64,000 nucleotides of DNA from Bacillota bacterium (lineage in GTDB: Bacteria > Bacillota > Clostridia > Lachnospirales > Lachnospiraceae): positions 1-64,000 of the forward strand of contig JAEZGK010000003.1 of NCBI GenBank assembly GCA_023437365.1, given 5' to 3'. The position numbers were made by a program, and so were the translations under genes. Below the pieces are notes generated by a model. That model saw only the letters and a list, made by a program, of their open reading frames with translations, did no database searches and was not told the origin of the DNA. This document shows, piece by piece, positions 53,161 to 62,015 of this stretch. The stretch's first letter is position 1; each line of letters starts with the position of its first letter.

Positions 53161-53559
53161 TTAATTCCGGTTTAACACTTTTTCAAAAAGCAGTCCGGCT
53201 AAGAACCATGCCGGTGCATAGTCAAAACGAACCACACCCTTGTAATTCAGCTTAGCCTTACTGTAATCCCAGGGGCAGGCATTATGCTTTTTAAGAAGGA
53301 GACCGCTGGAGTATTCTCCGATATAAATCAGGAAAGCATAGACACCACCGCGAAGCAAAGCTGATCGGTTTTTGAGCTTTTTACAGAGTGGATTTAAACA
53401 GGCAGCCATTCCGTAAATCGGAAACATCCATACGGAAGTGTGACAGGTCAGGGTTTTATCCTTATGTTTTCTCATAGCATCCAGACCGGTCCACAGACAT
53501 TCCATACACCAGCCGATTAGACCACATAAGATGAAGTTTGTAAGAAAGCATTTTTTCAT
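53161..53559 (-). CDS. PF06541-type small membrane protein (putative ABC-transporter type IV)
   Basis: The 132-residue protein starts at ATG 53559 with GGAGG 5 bases upstream. It has four hydrophobic helices and the family features GWCMECLWTGLD and CPWDYSKAKLNYKGVVRFDYAPAW. This family is called putative ABC-transporter type IV but is of unproven function. Confidence 0.78.
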   Translation of the reverse strand: MKKCFLTNFILCGLIGWCMECLWTGLDAMRKHKDKTLTCHTSVWMFPIYGMAACLNPLCKKLKNRSALLRGGVYAFLIYIGEYSSGLLLKKHNACPWDYSKAKLNYKGVVRFDYAPAWFLAGLLFEKVLNRN

Positions 53560-53624
53560 CGGTACCTCCAAAAAATATGTTATGTATATAGTATTCTACA
53601 ATCCTGCCATGCTATTCAGGGGCG

Positions 53625-53821
53625 AAGTGTGAAGATAAAGCATCTTCACACTATGGAAGAACTGCGAAGCTCGCAACGTGAATTTATAATGCATAAATTC
53701 ACGCTTATGGTGCTCGTTTCTTGTTCTTCTCAGATTATTTGAGATGCCGCTTTGCGGCATCATGTCTTGAAGAGTGAAGATAAGTGTGAAGATAAAGCAT
53801 CTTCACACTATGGAAGAACTG
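53625..53821. repeat. Hairpin repeat cluster with two identical 40-bp copies
   Basis: A 40-base unit containing AGTGTGAAGAT-n5-ATCTTCACACT is present at 53625-53664 and 53782-53821. Between are GTGAATTTAT/ATAAATTCAC and GATGCCGC-TTT-GCGGCATC hairpins. The last copy ends 17 bases before the CYTH gene, so a role in its mRNA is possible. Confidence 0.8.
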
Positions 53822-53838
53822 TGAGAAGGGATAAAGCT

Positions 53839-54333
53839 ATGGAAATTGAACGAAAATACGCAATACGCAATATGCCGGAGGACCTTTCAGGTTACGAGAA
53901 GAAAATAATTGAGCAAGGGTATCTCTGTCATAATCCAACCGTCAGAATCAGAAAAAGTAATGAAGAATATATCCTAACCTATAAATCAAAGCTGGGTGTT
54001 GACCCAATTACACAGTCCCATTCAAATGTGAATCATGAGGTGGAACTTCCTTTAACGGAGGAAGCCTACCTCAAGCTTAAGGCGAAAACTGACGGAAACA
54101 TGATTTATAAGACAAGGTATCTGATACCTCTGCCGAATGGACTCACAGCAGAGCTTGATGTTTTTGAAGGTGTGCTGAAGGGACTTGTATTCGCTGAGGT
54201 AGAATTTCCTGATATCCTGTCTGCAGAGGAATTCGTTCCACCGGCGTGGTTCGGCAGAAATTTATCCCCTGATAAAAGCTTCACGAATTACCACCTGTCT
54301 TTATGCTCCTTGCCGCCGGTAATTGATCTGTAA
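53839..54333 (+). CDS. CYTH domain protein (triphosphatase-like)
   Basis: The 164-residue protein starts MEIERKYAIR, giving the EIERKY signature of the triphosphate tunnel metalloenzyme fold, and has Arg-Lys-rich strands (TVRIRKSNEEYILTYKSK). It should bind inorganic or nucleoside triphosphates with a divalent metal, acting as a triphosphatase or thiamine-triphosphatase. Start ATG 53839 has AGAAGGG upstream; the longer frame crosses the hairpin repeat and is rejected. Confidence 0.85.
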   Translation: MEIERKYAIRNMPEDLSGYEKKIIEQGYLCHNPTVRIRKSNEEYILTYKSKLGVDPITQSHSNVNHEVELPLTEEAYLKLKAKTDGNMIYKTRYLIPLPNGLTAELDVFEGVLKGLVFAEVEFPDILSAEEFVPPAWFGRNLSPDKSFTNYHLSLCSLPPVIDL

Positions 54334-54435
54334 TAATAATTCACTCAAAAAACTCCTCTGTCGGAATAACGGATAGTTCGTTGCCGTATGTGCATACTAT
54401 TTCTGAACAAATCATCTGATTAATAGGAGGATATT

Positions 54436-54570
54436 ATGCCAAAGGACAGTCAACCGGACAATAAACGTGCAAGAATGGATAAAGCCAATGGTCAAACACC
54501 GCTGACGAGAGAGAATCAGAACAAAAACAAGAATGCAAAAAGAAAATCAGTGAAGCAGAATGATGTGTAA
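54436..54570 (+). CDS. Small basic hydrophilic protein, 44 residues
   Basis: The frame begins MPKDSQPDNKRARMDKANGQ, is rich in Lys, Asn and Arg, and ends QNDV. AGGAGG is 5 bases before the ATG, which is the main support. It has no hydrophobic segment. I do not recognise a family; a nucleic-acid-binding or spore-type small protein is possible. Confidence 0.55.
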   Translation: MPKDSQPDNKRARMDKANGQTPLTRENQNKNKNAKRKSVKQNDV

Positions 54571-54619
54571 GTAATTTTGACAATACCACAATTATCCTGA
54601 GAAAGGCATGGTTATTTAG

Positions 54620-54793
54620 ATGGCGAAAAAAGGAATGCGGCGATTTTTTGTAACAGAACCAACAGAGGTCAGAGAGAAGAGAGTGCATATGCCTAAGGAT
54701 GAGGTTCCACCTGTACCTGAGATTTCCGGGAAGGCAAAGGCTGGACATGAGAAAGCGGCTCCGATGGGCGAGCGTAGAGATAACAATGATTAA
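54620..54793 (+). CDS. Small basic protein, 57 residues, overlapping the HD gene
   Basis: The frame begins MAKKGMRRFFVTEPTEVREK and ends ERRDNND. Its last 8 bases overlap the start of the HD-domain gene (ATGATTAA), suggesting coupling. The ribosome site is weak (GAAAGG, 14 bases upstream). The Pro-rich centre and lack of helices suggest disorder. Family unknown. Confidence 0.45.
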   Translation: MAKKGMRRFFVTEPTEVREKRVHMPKDEVPPVPEISGKAKAGHEKAAPMGERRDNND

Positions 54794-55430
54794 GATAACC
54801 GATCAAGTGATATTTGAAGAGATTACAAATCATTTGCTGAAGGATGAAAAGCCCTCCCAATTTATGATGGAGCTGTCCGATCGAAAAGAGTTTATGGTAT
54901 ATCCGCTTAGCCTTCTTGCTAAACTAAAGGCTACGGAGCAGTCCCCCAAATATCATGCGGAGGGCAATGCTTGGAACCATACGATGCTGGTTATTGATGA
55001 AGCGGCAAGGGTCAGAATCAAAAGTAAGGACCCCTTGGTTTTTATGTGGGCTGCATTGCTGCATGATATCGGAAAGCCGGTAACAACGAAAGTAAGGAAG
55101 GACAGAATAACCTCCTACGAACATGATATCGCCGGGGAACAGCTTTGTAGAGAATTTCTGGAAGAGTTCTGTCTGGAGGAGAGTTTTATACAATCTGTTT
55201 CTGCGATGGTAAGGTACCACATGCACATGCTTTATGTTCTTCGCAGGCTTCCATACTCCGACTTAATGGGGCTGTTACGGAAGGTTGATGTGGATGAACT
55301 GGCTTTATTATGTCTGTGTGACCGACTAGGGAGAAAGGGAGCAGAGGTTGCGACCGAGTGGAAGGAATACGATGAGTTTCTGAAGCTTTTACGGTACAGT
55401 CTGGATAATTCCAAGGATGAGATCTGTTAA
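54786..55430 (+). CDS. HD domain phosphohydrolase
   Basis: The 214-residue protein has a metal-dependent HD domain: HTMLVID, HDIGKPVTTKV and HMHMLYVL, plus CDRLGRKG. It resembles the HD domain of multifunctional CCA-adding enzymes and should hydrolyse a phosphoester. Start ATG 54786 is chosen over the upstream extension; the ribosome site is weak. It is followed by a strong hairpin. Confidence 0.8.
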   Translation: MIKITDQVIFEEITNHLLKDEKPSQFMMELSDRKEFMVYPLSLLAKLKATEQSPKYHAEGNAWNHTMLVIDEAARVRIKSKDPLVFMWAALLHDIGKPVTTKVRKDRITSYEHDIAGEQLCREFLEEFCLEESFIQSVSAMVRYHMHMLYVLRRLPYSDLMGLLRKVDVDELALLCLCDRLGRKGAEVATEWKEYDEFLKLLRYSLDNSKDEIC

Positions 55431-55451
55431 AATATTTTATGTAACTCATGG

Positions 55452-55533
55452 CTTAATAACGGATACTGTGCATAGTTATGCAAAAAAAGTTGCGCTCGGC
55501 ATAGTATGAACAGATCCGTTATTAAGTTTTTTT
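55452..55533 (+). terminator. Long stem-loop terminator after the HD gene
   Basis: CTTAATAACGGAT pairs with ATCCGTTATTAAG across a 49-base partly paired loop (CATAGTTATGC/GCATAGTATG) and is followed by T8. The rest of the gap to 55754 is AT-rich, with a possible TATAAT near 55691. Confidence 0.75.
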
Positions 55534-55754
55534 GCTTATTCAATTATATGGTCAAAGAGGCATATACAGGAAAAAGACACATCAGGTAATTACATATAAT
55601 AAATAGTGACAATTTATATTGATTATGACGAAATATGAAGTGCAGAGTATATTCATAAAAATATTGCTGGATTTTTTGGGTCCTGTACATTATAATGATA
55701 GCTAAATATTTATCATTATTAGTATTTTTGTATACAGAAAGAGGTTAACGTAAA

Positions 55755-56660
55755 ATGGCTGAGAACTATATTTACTCTATCGTCAAGAAGGAAAGTCTGG
55801 CTAATTCTATTTATCTTATGGACATTAAAGCTCCCAGAGTAGCAAAAAACTGTTATCCTGGACAGTTTGTCATAGTGAAGATGGATGAAAAGGGTGAAAG
55901 AATTCCTCTTACGATTTGTGACTATGATCGGGAAGCCGGAACAGTTACGATTGTATTTCAAGCACTCGGGTCTTCCACTAAAGTAATGGCTACATATGAA
56001 GAAGGAGAAGCCTTTCGTGATTTTACGGGACCTTTGGGTCATAAATCCGAGCTGATCGATATGCCCCGCGAAGAGGTATTAAAGAAAAATATTTTATTTG
56101 TTGCCGGAGGCGTCGGTGCGGCTCCTGTCTATCCTCAGGTAAAGTGGATGAAGGAGAACGGATATGATGTGGATTGTATCATCGGAGCAAGAAATAAGGA
56201 TTTAATCATCCTTGAGGACCGGATGAGACTCCAAACGAAAAATCTCTATATCACAACAGATGACGGTTCTTATGGTTTTCACGGGAATGTGAACGACTGC
56301 ATTAAGGATCTGGTAAATAATCAGGGTAAAAAATATGATCTTGTCATAGCAATAGGACCGATGATTATGATGAAGTTCGTATGTATCCTGACCAAGGAAC
56401 TGGGAATTAAGACTATCGTAAGCATGAATCCGGTCATGGTTGACGGTACCGGAATGTGTGGTGCCTGCCGCCTGACAATCGGAAATGAAGTTAAATTCGC
56501 ATGCGTAGATGGACCTGAGTTTGACGGACATCTGGTTAATTTTGATGAAGCCATGAAGAGACTTCAGATGTATAGATCAGAGGAAGGTAAAACTGTTCTT
56601 AGGGAGAGAGAGGGTGCTACCCATCATCATCCCGACTGCGAATGCAGTGAGAACGATTGA
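55755..56660 (+). CDS. nfnA: NADH-dependent ferredoxin:NADP oxidoreductase subunit A (PyrK-like)
   Basis: The 301-residue FAD/[2Fe-2S] protein is the small subunit of NfnAB: YSIVKKESLANSIYLMDIKAP, FAD motif LTICDY, NAD-binding VAGGVGAAPVYPQ and the iron-sulfur loop DGTGMCGACRLTIGNEVKFACVDGPEFDGH with four Cys (only key Cys noted). It is PyrK/sulfide dehydrogenase-like; the following NfnB-like gene decides the identity. NfnAB balances NADH, NADPH and ferredoxin by electron bifurcation. Confidence 0.93.
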   Translation: MAENYIYSIVKKESLANSIYLMDIKAPRVAKNCYPGQFVIVKMDEKGERIPLTICDYDREAGTVTIVFQALGSSTKVMATYEEGEAFRDFTGPLGHKSELIDMPREEVLKKNILFVAGGVGAAPVYPQVKWMKENGYDVDCIIGARNKDLIILEDRMRLQTKNLYITTDDGSYGFHGNVNDCIKDLVNNQGKKYDLVIAIGPMIMMKFVCILTKELGIKTIVSMNPVMVDGTGMCGACRLTIGNEVKFACVDGPEFDGHLVNFDEAMKRLQMYRSEEGKTVLREREGATHHHPDCECSEND

Positions 56661-56701
56661 TAATTGGATTTTGCCGCAAAACGGTGTTTGGAGGATGAAT
56701 C

Positions 56702-58087
56702 ATGGATGTTTTGAAAAAGGTGCCTGTAAGGGAGCAGAACCCCAAGGTGAGAGCAACCAATTTCAACGAGGTATGCCTTGGTTATAATATGGAAGAAGCG
56801 ATGGAAGAGGCTTCCCGCTGTATCCAATGCAAGAATGCGAAATGTATCTCCGGATGTCCTGTTAGTATTGACATTCCGGGTTTCATAAAAGAAATTAAGG
56901 AAGGCAATGCAGAGGAAGCCTTCCGGGTAATCGGTAAATACTCAGCTCTTCCGGCTGTCTGTGGCAGGGTTTGCCCTCAGGAATCTCAATGTGAGGAAAG
57001 ATGTATCCGCGGTATTAAGGGTGATCCTGTTTCTATCGGAAAGCTGGAACGTTTTGCTGCAGACTGGGCGAGGGAGCATAATATCAAGCCCGAGCCTCCG
57101 ACAGAGAGGAACGGAAGAAAGGTTGCAATTATCGGTTCCGGTCCGGCCGGACTAACCTGTGCCGGAGATTTGGCTAAGATGGGGTATGATGTCACCATCT
57201 TTGAAGCCCTTCATGAACCGGGCGGAGTTCTTGTCTACGGAATTCCGGAATTCAGACTTCCGAAGGATACCGTAGTCAGGGCTGAGATTGAAAACGTAAA
57301 ATCACTTGGTGTGAAGATAGAGACAAATGTCATCATCGGTAAATCTACTCTGATTGACGAACTGATGGAGGAAGAAGGCTTTGAGGCCGTATTTATCGGT
57401 TCGGGTGCAGGACTTCCGAAGTTTATGGGAATACCTGGAGAGAATGCCAACGGAGTATTTTCGGCAAATGAGTATCTTACACGAAGTAATTTGATGAAGG
57501 CTTTTGATGACAGCTATGATACACCTATTATTGCGGGGAAGAAGGTTGCAGTTGTCGGCGGCGGTAATGTAGCCATGGATGCAGCCAGGACAGCACTCAG
57601 GCTTGGGGCAGAAGTATACATTGTTTACCGAAGAAGCGAAGCTGAGCTTCCTGCCAGAGTGGAAGAAGTACATCATGCGAAAGAAGAGGGTATTATCTTC
57701 AAGTTGTTAACTAATCCGAAGGAAATACTTGTGAACGAGAACGGCTGGGTATCCGGTATGCGTTGCGTTGAGATGGAGCTTGGCGCACCGGACGAAAGCG
57801 GAAGAAGAAGACCGGTGGAAAAAGCCGGATCGGAATTCGTACTGGAGCTTGACACGGTGATCATGTCTCTTGGGACCAGCCCGAATCCACTGATATCTTC
57901 GACAACAAATGGCTTAGAGACGGACAAGCATAAGTGCATCATCGCAGATGAAGAGACCGGTTTGACATCACGGGAAGGTGTTTTTGCCGGAGGCGATGCG
58001 GTTACAGGAGCAGCAACAGTTATTCTCGCAATGGGAGCAGGCAAGGCAGCAGCTGCAGGAATTGACAAGTACCTGAAATCGAAATAA
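56702..58087 (+). CDS. nfnB: NADH-dependent ferredoxin:NADP oxidoreductase subunit B (glutamate synthase small-chain-like)
   Basis: The 461-residue flavoprotein has N-terminal 4Fe-4S Cys motifs (CIQCKNAKCISGCP and CGRVCPQESQCEERC), FAD motif GSGPAGLTCAGDLAKMG, the NADPH fold GGGNVAMDAARTALRLG and the late motif GVFAGGDAVTGAAT. It pairs with NfnA 41 bases upstream. Alone it would be labelled glutamate synthase beta-like. GGAGG precedes the ATG. Confidence 0.93.
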   Translation: MDVLKKVPVREQNPKVRATNFNEVCLGYNMEEAMEEASRCIQCKNAKCISGCPVSIDIPGFIKEIKEGNAEEAFRVIGKYSALPAVCGRVCPQESQCEERCIRGIKGDPVSIGKLERFAADWAREHNIKPEPPTERNGRKVAIIGSGPAGLTCAGDLAKMGYDVTIFEALHEPGGVLVYGIPEFRLPKDTVVRAEIENVKSLGVKIETNVIIGKSTLIDELMEEEGFEAVFIGSGAGLPKFMGIPGENANGVFSANEYLTRSNLMKAFDDSYDTPIIAGKKVAVVGGGNVAMDAARTALRLGAEVYIVYRRSEAELPARVEEVHHAKEEGIIFKLLTNPKEILVNENGWVSGMRCVEMELGAPDESGRRRPVEKAGSEFVLELDTVIMSLGTSPNPLISSTTNGLETDKHKCIIADEETGLTSREGVFAGGDAVTGAATVILAMGAGKAAAAGIDKYLKSK

Positions 58088-58126
58088 CAAAGGAAAATAC
58101 GTTTTGGGGAACGTATTGGAGGACTT

Positions 58127-59674
58127 ATGGGATATTTTATGATTAGCCAATTTGTCGGAATTGCTATTCTAGTGGCAATAGTAGTTTTAATTATCTTATT
58201 TATTGTAATCGCATTCCGATTAAGAAGTCTGAAAAAGGAAAAAAGCCTGATAGATCAGGAAAATCAACTGGTGAAAGAGCGTAATCAGGAGCTTGAGGAG
58301 ATTTATGATTCTGCTATTGCTTCTCTGAATGATCTAACCGGCAAGTATGATGAATTAAATAAGAACAAGGAAAGCATGAAGAAGCTGGCATACACGGATT
58401 ACCTTACGGAGTTGCCAAACAGAACTGCATTTACAGAAATGCTGGATAACATCATGCTTACGCTGCGCAGTGAAGAGACAATAGGAATTATGGACATTGA
58501 TATTGATAATTTTAAAAACATCAATGATTCCTTGGGGCATTCCTATGGTGACGAGCTTTTAATTGATGTAACCTATCGACTAAAGCAGGCAATGGACGAG
58601 AATGATTATCTAGCCAGAATCGGCGGGGACGAGTTTGTTGTACTGACTCAGAATCTGAAGGATACCGCTACTTATGAAGAGAAAATCAAAAAGATCAGAA
58701 ATGTGTTTAGTTATCCCTTTATTCTGTCTACGAAGGAATACTTTGTCACCGTTAGTATCGGTGTGGCTTTTGCACCAAAGGACGGTAAGAGCTCCCAGGC
58801 ATTGATTAAGAACGTGGATTCTGCTATGTATGCAGCTAAGGCAAATGGTAAGAACACACATGTTTATTTTGACTATTCCTTCAACCAGAAGTTAACCGAG
58901 AAGATAGAGACGCAGTCAGAGCTTCGTAAAGCGATCGAACGCGAGGAATTCATCCTGTTCTATCAAGCTCAGATGAATCTGGAAACTATGCAGGTAGTGG
59001 GTTTTGAGGCTTTGATTCGATGGAATCATCCTACAAAAGGACTGGTAGCTCCGGATGAATTCATTCATCTGGCAGAGGAAACAGGCTTGATCATACCGAT
59101 TGGCAAATGGGTTCTTAAGACAGCCTGCTCTCAACTGAAGCAGTGGTCTTCCGAATTCCCGAACATAAGCATGGCTGTTAATCTGTCAGCAAGACAGTTC
59201 AAAGACAGGGATATCGTTAAGATTGTCTACGATGTCATAGAGGAAACAGGGATTAACCCCAGCAATTTGGAACTTGAGATTACGGAAAGCATAGCACTGG
59301 ATGACATTGATTATACGATTTCTACTATTCAGGAGCTTAGAAAGATGGGTGTAAATTTCTCATTAGATGATTTCGGTACAGGATATTCCTCTATGAATTA
59401 TCTGAAACGTCTTCCGGTCAGCAATCTAAAAATAGATAAAAGCTTTCTTAATACGGTAATGGAAGACCGCAGTGACCAAAAGATTATTCAGACCATAATT
59501 ACTCTGGCAAGAAATCTTAATCTGGATGTCATCGCCGAGGGTGTAGAGAACTTCGATCAGGAAATCTTCTTAAAGGAAGCTAATTGTGACAAGGCGCAGG
59601 GGTACCTGTACAGCAAACCTGTTCCTAAGGAGATGGCTGTTCAGTTCCTGAAAAATAATGATTTTCTGCTCTAA
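58127..59674 (+). CDS. Membrane GGDEF-EAL bifunctional c-di-GMP protein
   Basis: The 515-residue protein has one N-terminal transmembrane helix (about 8-29), a coiled linker, a GGDEF domain with intact GGDEF at 166-170 and an EAL domain with EAL at 294-296, later DDFGTGYSSM and KIDKSF. Both cyclase and phosphodiesterase sites look catalytically competent. GGAGG lies 4 bases before the ATG. It is one of two c-di-GMP genes in the window with the HD-GYP gene at 34407. Confidence 0.92.
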   Translation: MGYFMISQFVGIAILVAIVVLIILFIVIAFRLRSLKKEKSLIDQENQLVKERNQELEEIYDSAIASLNDLTGKYDELNKNKESMKKLAYTDYLTELPNRTAFTEMLDNIMLTLRSEETIGIMDIDIDNFKNINDSLGHSYGDELLIDVTYRLKQAMDENDYLARIGGDEFVVLTQNLKDTATYEEKIKKIRNVFSYPFILSTKEYFVTVSIGVAFAPKDGKSSQALIKNVDSAMYAAKANGKNTHVYFDYSFNQKLTEKIETQSELRKAIEREEFILFYQAQMNLETMQVVGFEALIRWNHPTKGLVAPDEFIHLAEETGLIIPIGKWVLKTACSQLKQWSSEFPNISMAVNLSARQFKDRDIVKIVYDVIEETGINPSNLELEITESIALDDIDYTISTIQELRKMGVNFSLDDFGTGYSSMNYLKRLPVSNLKIDKSFLNTVMEDRSDQKIIQTIITLARNLNLDVIAEGVENFDQEIFLKEANCDKAQGYLYSKPVPKEMAVQFLKNNDFLL

Positions 59675-59695
59675 ACCGGAAAAGGAGATTTTATA

Positions 59696-60478
59696 ATGCG
59701 AAGCAACAGGAGGTTAAGCATACCGGCGATATTCATTACTGTTCAGGCAGTATTGTATGCGGGCTTTCTAGCTTTAGATCTAACAAACAAGGGCATCGGG
59801 ACCTCCGTAACCTTAAAGTATAGTATTATACTTCTGTGCTTTTGCTATGCGCTTATGAGTGCAAGCAAAAGCACTTTTTATTTGATGCAGACAGCCTTAC
59901 TCTTTACAGCGATCTCTGATCTTTTTATCCTTGTGCTCGATTATTATTTCTATGGTGTCCTCACCTTCATCGTAGTGCAGGAGCTTTACAGCCTGCGTCT
60001 TCTGATACTGCTTTCCGGAGGAAGGGAGCTAGACGGTGCTATCGGTGGCCGAGGAAGGAGAATTACCGCTGCTTTTCTGAAAAGAAGCCTGCTTCAGCTG
60101 TTGGCAGCACTTGCGGTTTGTCTGATTCTTAGCTTGACAGGTGTGATGTTGGAGGGACTCTTGATTGTCAGCATATTCTATTTTATCTGTATCCTTACCA
60201 ATGTTATTACTGCTTTTTCTCTGGTGAAGCACCGGCCCGGAACAAAGGGTAATCTGATTTATGCTATTGGTATGCTGTTATTTCTACTCTGCGATATTAA
60301 TGTGGGGTTATTCAATCTTTCTGGTTTCATTCCGATGCAGGAGGAGGTTTATGCAATTTTATATTCTGCTTCCTCTATTCTGATGTGGACCTTCTATGCA
60401 CCTGCCCAGGTCCTGATTGCTATCAGCAGCAGGTACGAAAAAGGCAGGGACTTTGACATATCTGACAAAAATTCTTAA
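59696..60478 (+). CDS. Polytopic membrane protein, weakly YhhN-like
   Basis: The 260-residue protein has about eight transmembrane helices, with AISDLFILVLDYYFYG and WTFYAPAQVLIAI as the more conserved segments. The size and topology recall the YhhN/lysoplasmalogenase family, but I do not see its key residues clearly. It follows the GGDEF-EAL gene by 21 bases and likely shares its transcript. AAAGGAG precedes the ATG. Confidence 0.6.
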   Translation: MRSNRRLSIPAIFITVQAVLYAGFLALDLTNKGIGTSVTLKYSIILLCFCYALMSASKSTFYLMQTALLFTAISDLFILVLDYYFYGVLTFIVVQELYSLRLLILLSGGRELDGAIGGRGRRITAAFLKRSLLQLLAALAVCLILSLTGVMLEGLLIVSIFYFICILTNVITAFSLVKHRPGTKGNLIYAIGMLLFLLCDINVGLFNLSGFIPMQEEVYAILYSASSILMWTFYAPAQVLIAISSRYEKGRDFDISDKNS

Positions 60479-60614
60479 AAAGTTTATGTAAAAATATGAC
60501 ATATATTTTCTTGCCAATCGGACAGGAGTTTGATAATATGTTTTTAAGTAATCAATGATTAAGCTATCTGCTGCTACAAATTATCTCATAGGCATAGCTG
60601 TTATTCCTTCTATA

Positions 60615-60785
60615 GAAGTATTCGATTAAGCAGTACTCGATTTAAGCAGTACTCGATTAGGAAGTACTCGATTCAGAAGTACTCGATTAAGCAGTACTCG
60701 ATTCAGAAGTATTCGATTAAGCAGTACTCAGTAAAAGAGTACTCGATTAAGAGACTCTCGAGAAAGAAGCACTCGATTCAGAAAT
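60615..60785. repeat. Eleven-copy 15-16-bp tandem repeat
   Basis: The unit [G/C]AGTACTCGATTAA or variants occurs about eleven times, mostly in perfect register, with AGTACT and ACTCGA words in each. It lies 150-320 bases before the DUF5688 gene. The rest of the gap is AT-rich. Confidence 0.92.
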
Positions 60786-60933
60786 GTTCTATTAAATCCT
60801 TAGTTTTTCTATCCTATCACAGTTCTTAATTCATTTTCTTCATTACTACCCCATTTATCACAAAATTATTTCCGTTTCAGTTACTCATACTGGGTGTATT
60901 TCACCTAATTTAAATATCAAGGAGGATCACAAT

Positions 60934-61875
60934 ATGGTACAAGTGGTAAGAGAAACCACCTCGGAATATGGTTATTTTGTTCAAACGCTTATGTCAATGG
61001 TGTCAAAACATATGGGAAAGGAGTATACAGCCAGCATATATAAGGTGATGAAGAATAATTCCTTGGAATTGGATAGCCTGGTATTATTAAAGGAAGGAAA
61101 AAGCTTTGCTCCCAATATCTATCTGCAGCCATATTTTGAGGCATATAAGCAGGGGGTCTGTCTGAGTGAGCTTAGCGAAAGACTATGCAGGATTTATGAG
61201 GAGTACAATACTCCTGTTATAAGTCAGGATTTTAACTTCACCTTTCAGGAGATGAAGGAATACATCGTCTACAGGGTGATCAGTTATGAGCGTAATCAAA
61301 AGCTTCTGGAGCGGGTACCACATCTTAGGTTTATGGATCTGGCAATTACCTACCATTGCCTGATCCGGGATGATAAAGATGGGATCGGAACGATCAGAAT
61401 CACAAATGAGCATATGAAAATGTGGAACAAGGGATGGAAGGATATTCATGACCATGCATCAGCGAATACACAGCGGTTATTCCCGGAGGTAATCAGTAGT
61501 ATGGAGGAGCTCCTTTGCGGTATGCTCCTTGAGGAAGGAGACAATAGTCTGACTGCAGCTCAGCTGATTGAGAAGCCTGGAGAAATGCACACCAATATGT
61601 ATATCCTGACCAACGAGAAAGGGATTAACGGAGCGGCCTGCCTCCTATATCCTGAAGTGCTGGGAGAATTTGCGAAGCGCTTTGGCTCGGATATGTATAT
61701 CTTCCCCAGCAGTATTCATGAAGTTATACTGGTTCCGACTGACAATACGAACAATAGCAGGCAATATGTTAGTATGGTCAAAGAAATCAATGATACCCAG
61801 GTGGCACCGGAGGAGGTTCTGTCAGATCATATCTATTATTATTCCAGAAAGAGTGGTTTAAGCATCTTGGAATAA
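60934..61875 (+). CDS. DUF5688 family protein
   Basis: The 313-residue soluble protein matches the DUF5688 family common in Lachnospiraceae: KNNSLELDSLVLL near residue 46, APNIYLQPYFEAYK, and VPHLRFMDLAITYHCL near 128, and IFPSSIHEVILVP near 253. The function is unknown; it looks like a cytoplasmic alpha/beta protein. AAGGAGG precedes the ATG. Confidence 0.88.
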   Translation: MVQVVRETTSEYGYFVQTLMSMVSKHMGKEYTASIYKVMKNNSLELDSLVLLKEGKSFAPNIYLQPYFEAYKQGVCLSELSERLCRIYEEYNTPVISQDFNFTFQEMKEYIVYRVISYERNQKLLERVPHLRFMDLAITYHCLIRDDKDGIGTIRITNEHMKMWNKGWKDIHDHASANTQRLFPEVISSMEELLCGMLLEEGDNSLTAAQLIEKPGEMHTNMYILTNEKGINGAACLLYPEVLGEFAKRFGSDMYIFPSSIHEVILVPTDNTNNSRQYVSMVKEINDTQVAPEEVLSDHIYYYSRKSGLSILE

Positions 61876-62015
61876 CTTTGACTTACCATTGTTTCCCTAG
61901 GTCAGTTTAGTTGACATAATGCATTGTAATTGGTAGCATTAAGGGTGGGTAGTTGTACATAATGTACAAATCATCCTAATACACAACTAAACTACAGACG
62001 AAGGAGTGACATATT

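Noticed and set aside
53641..53760. Hairpins in the 53.6-kb region as a CRISPR array
   Set aside because: Only two copies 157 bases apart, with an internally palindromic unit and no spacer series or cas genes.
60615..60785. 15-bp repeats as replication-origin iterons
   Set aside because: No replication initiator or DnaA-box cluster is near; the neighbours are a DUF5688 gene and a membrane protein gene.
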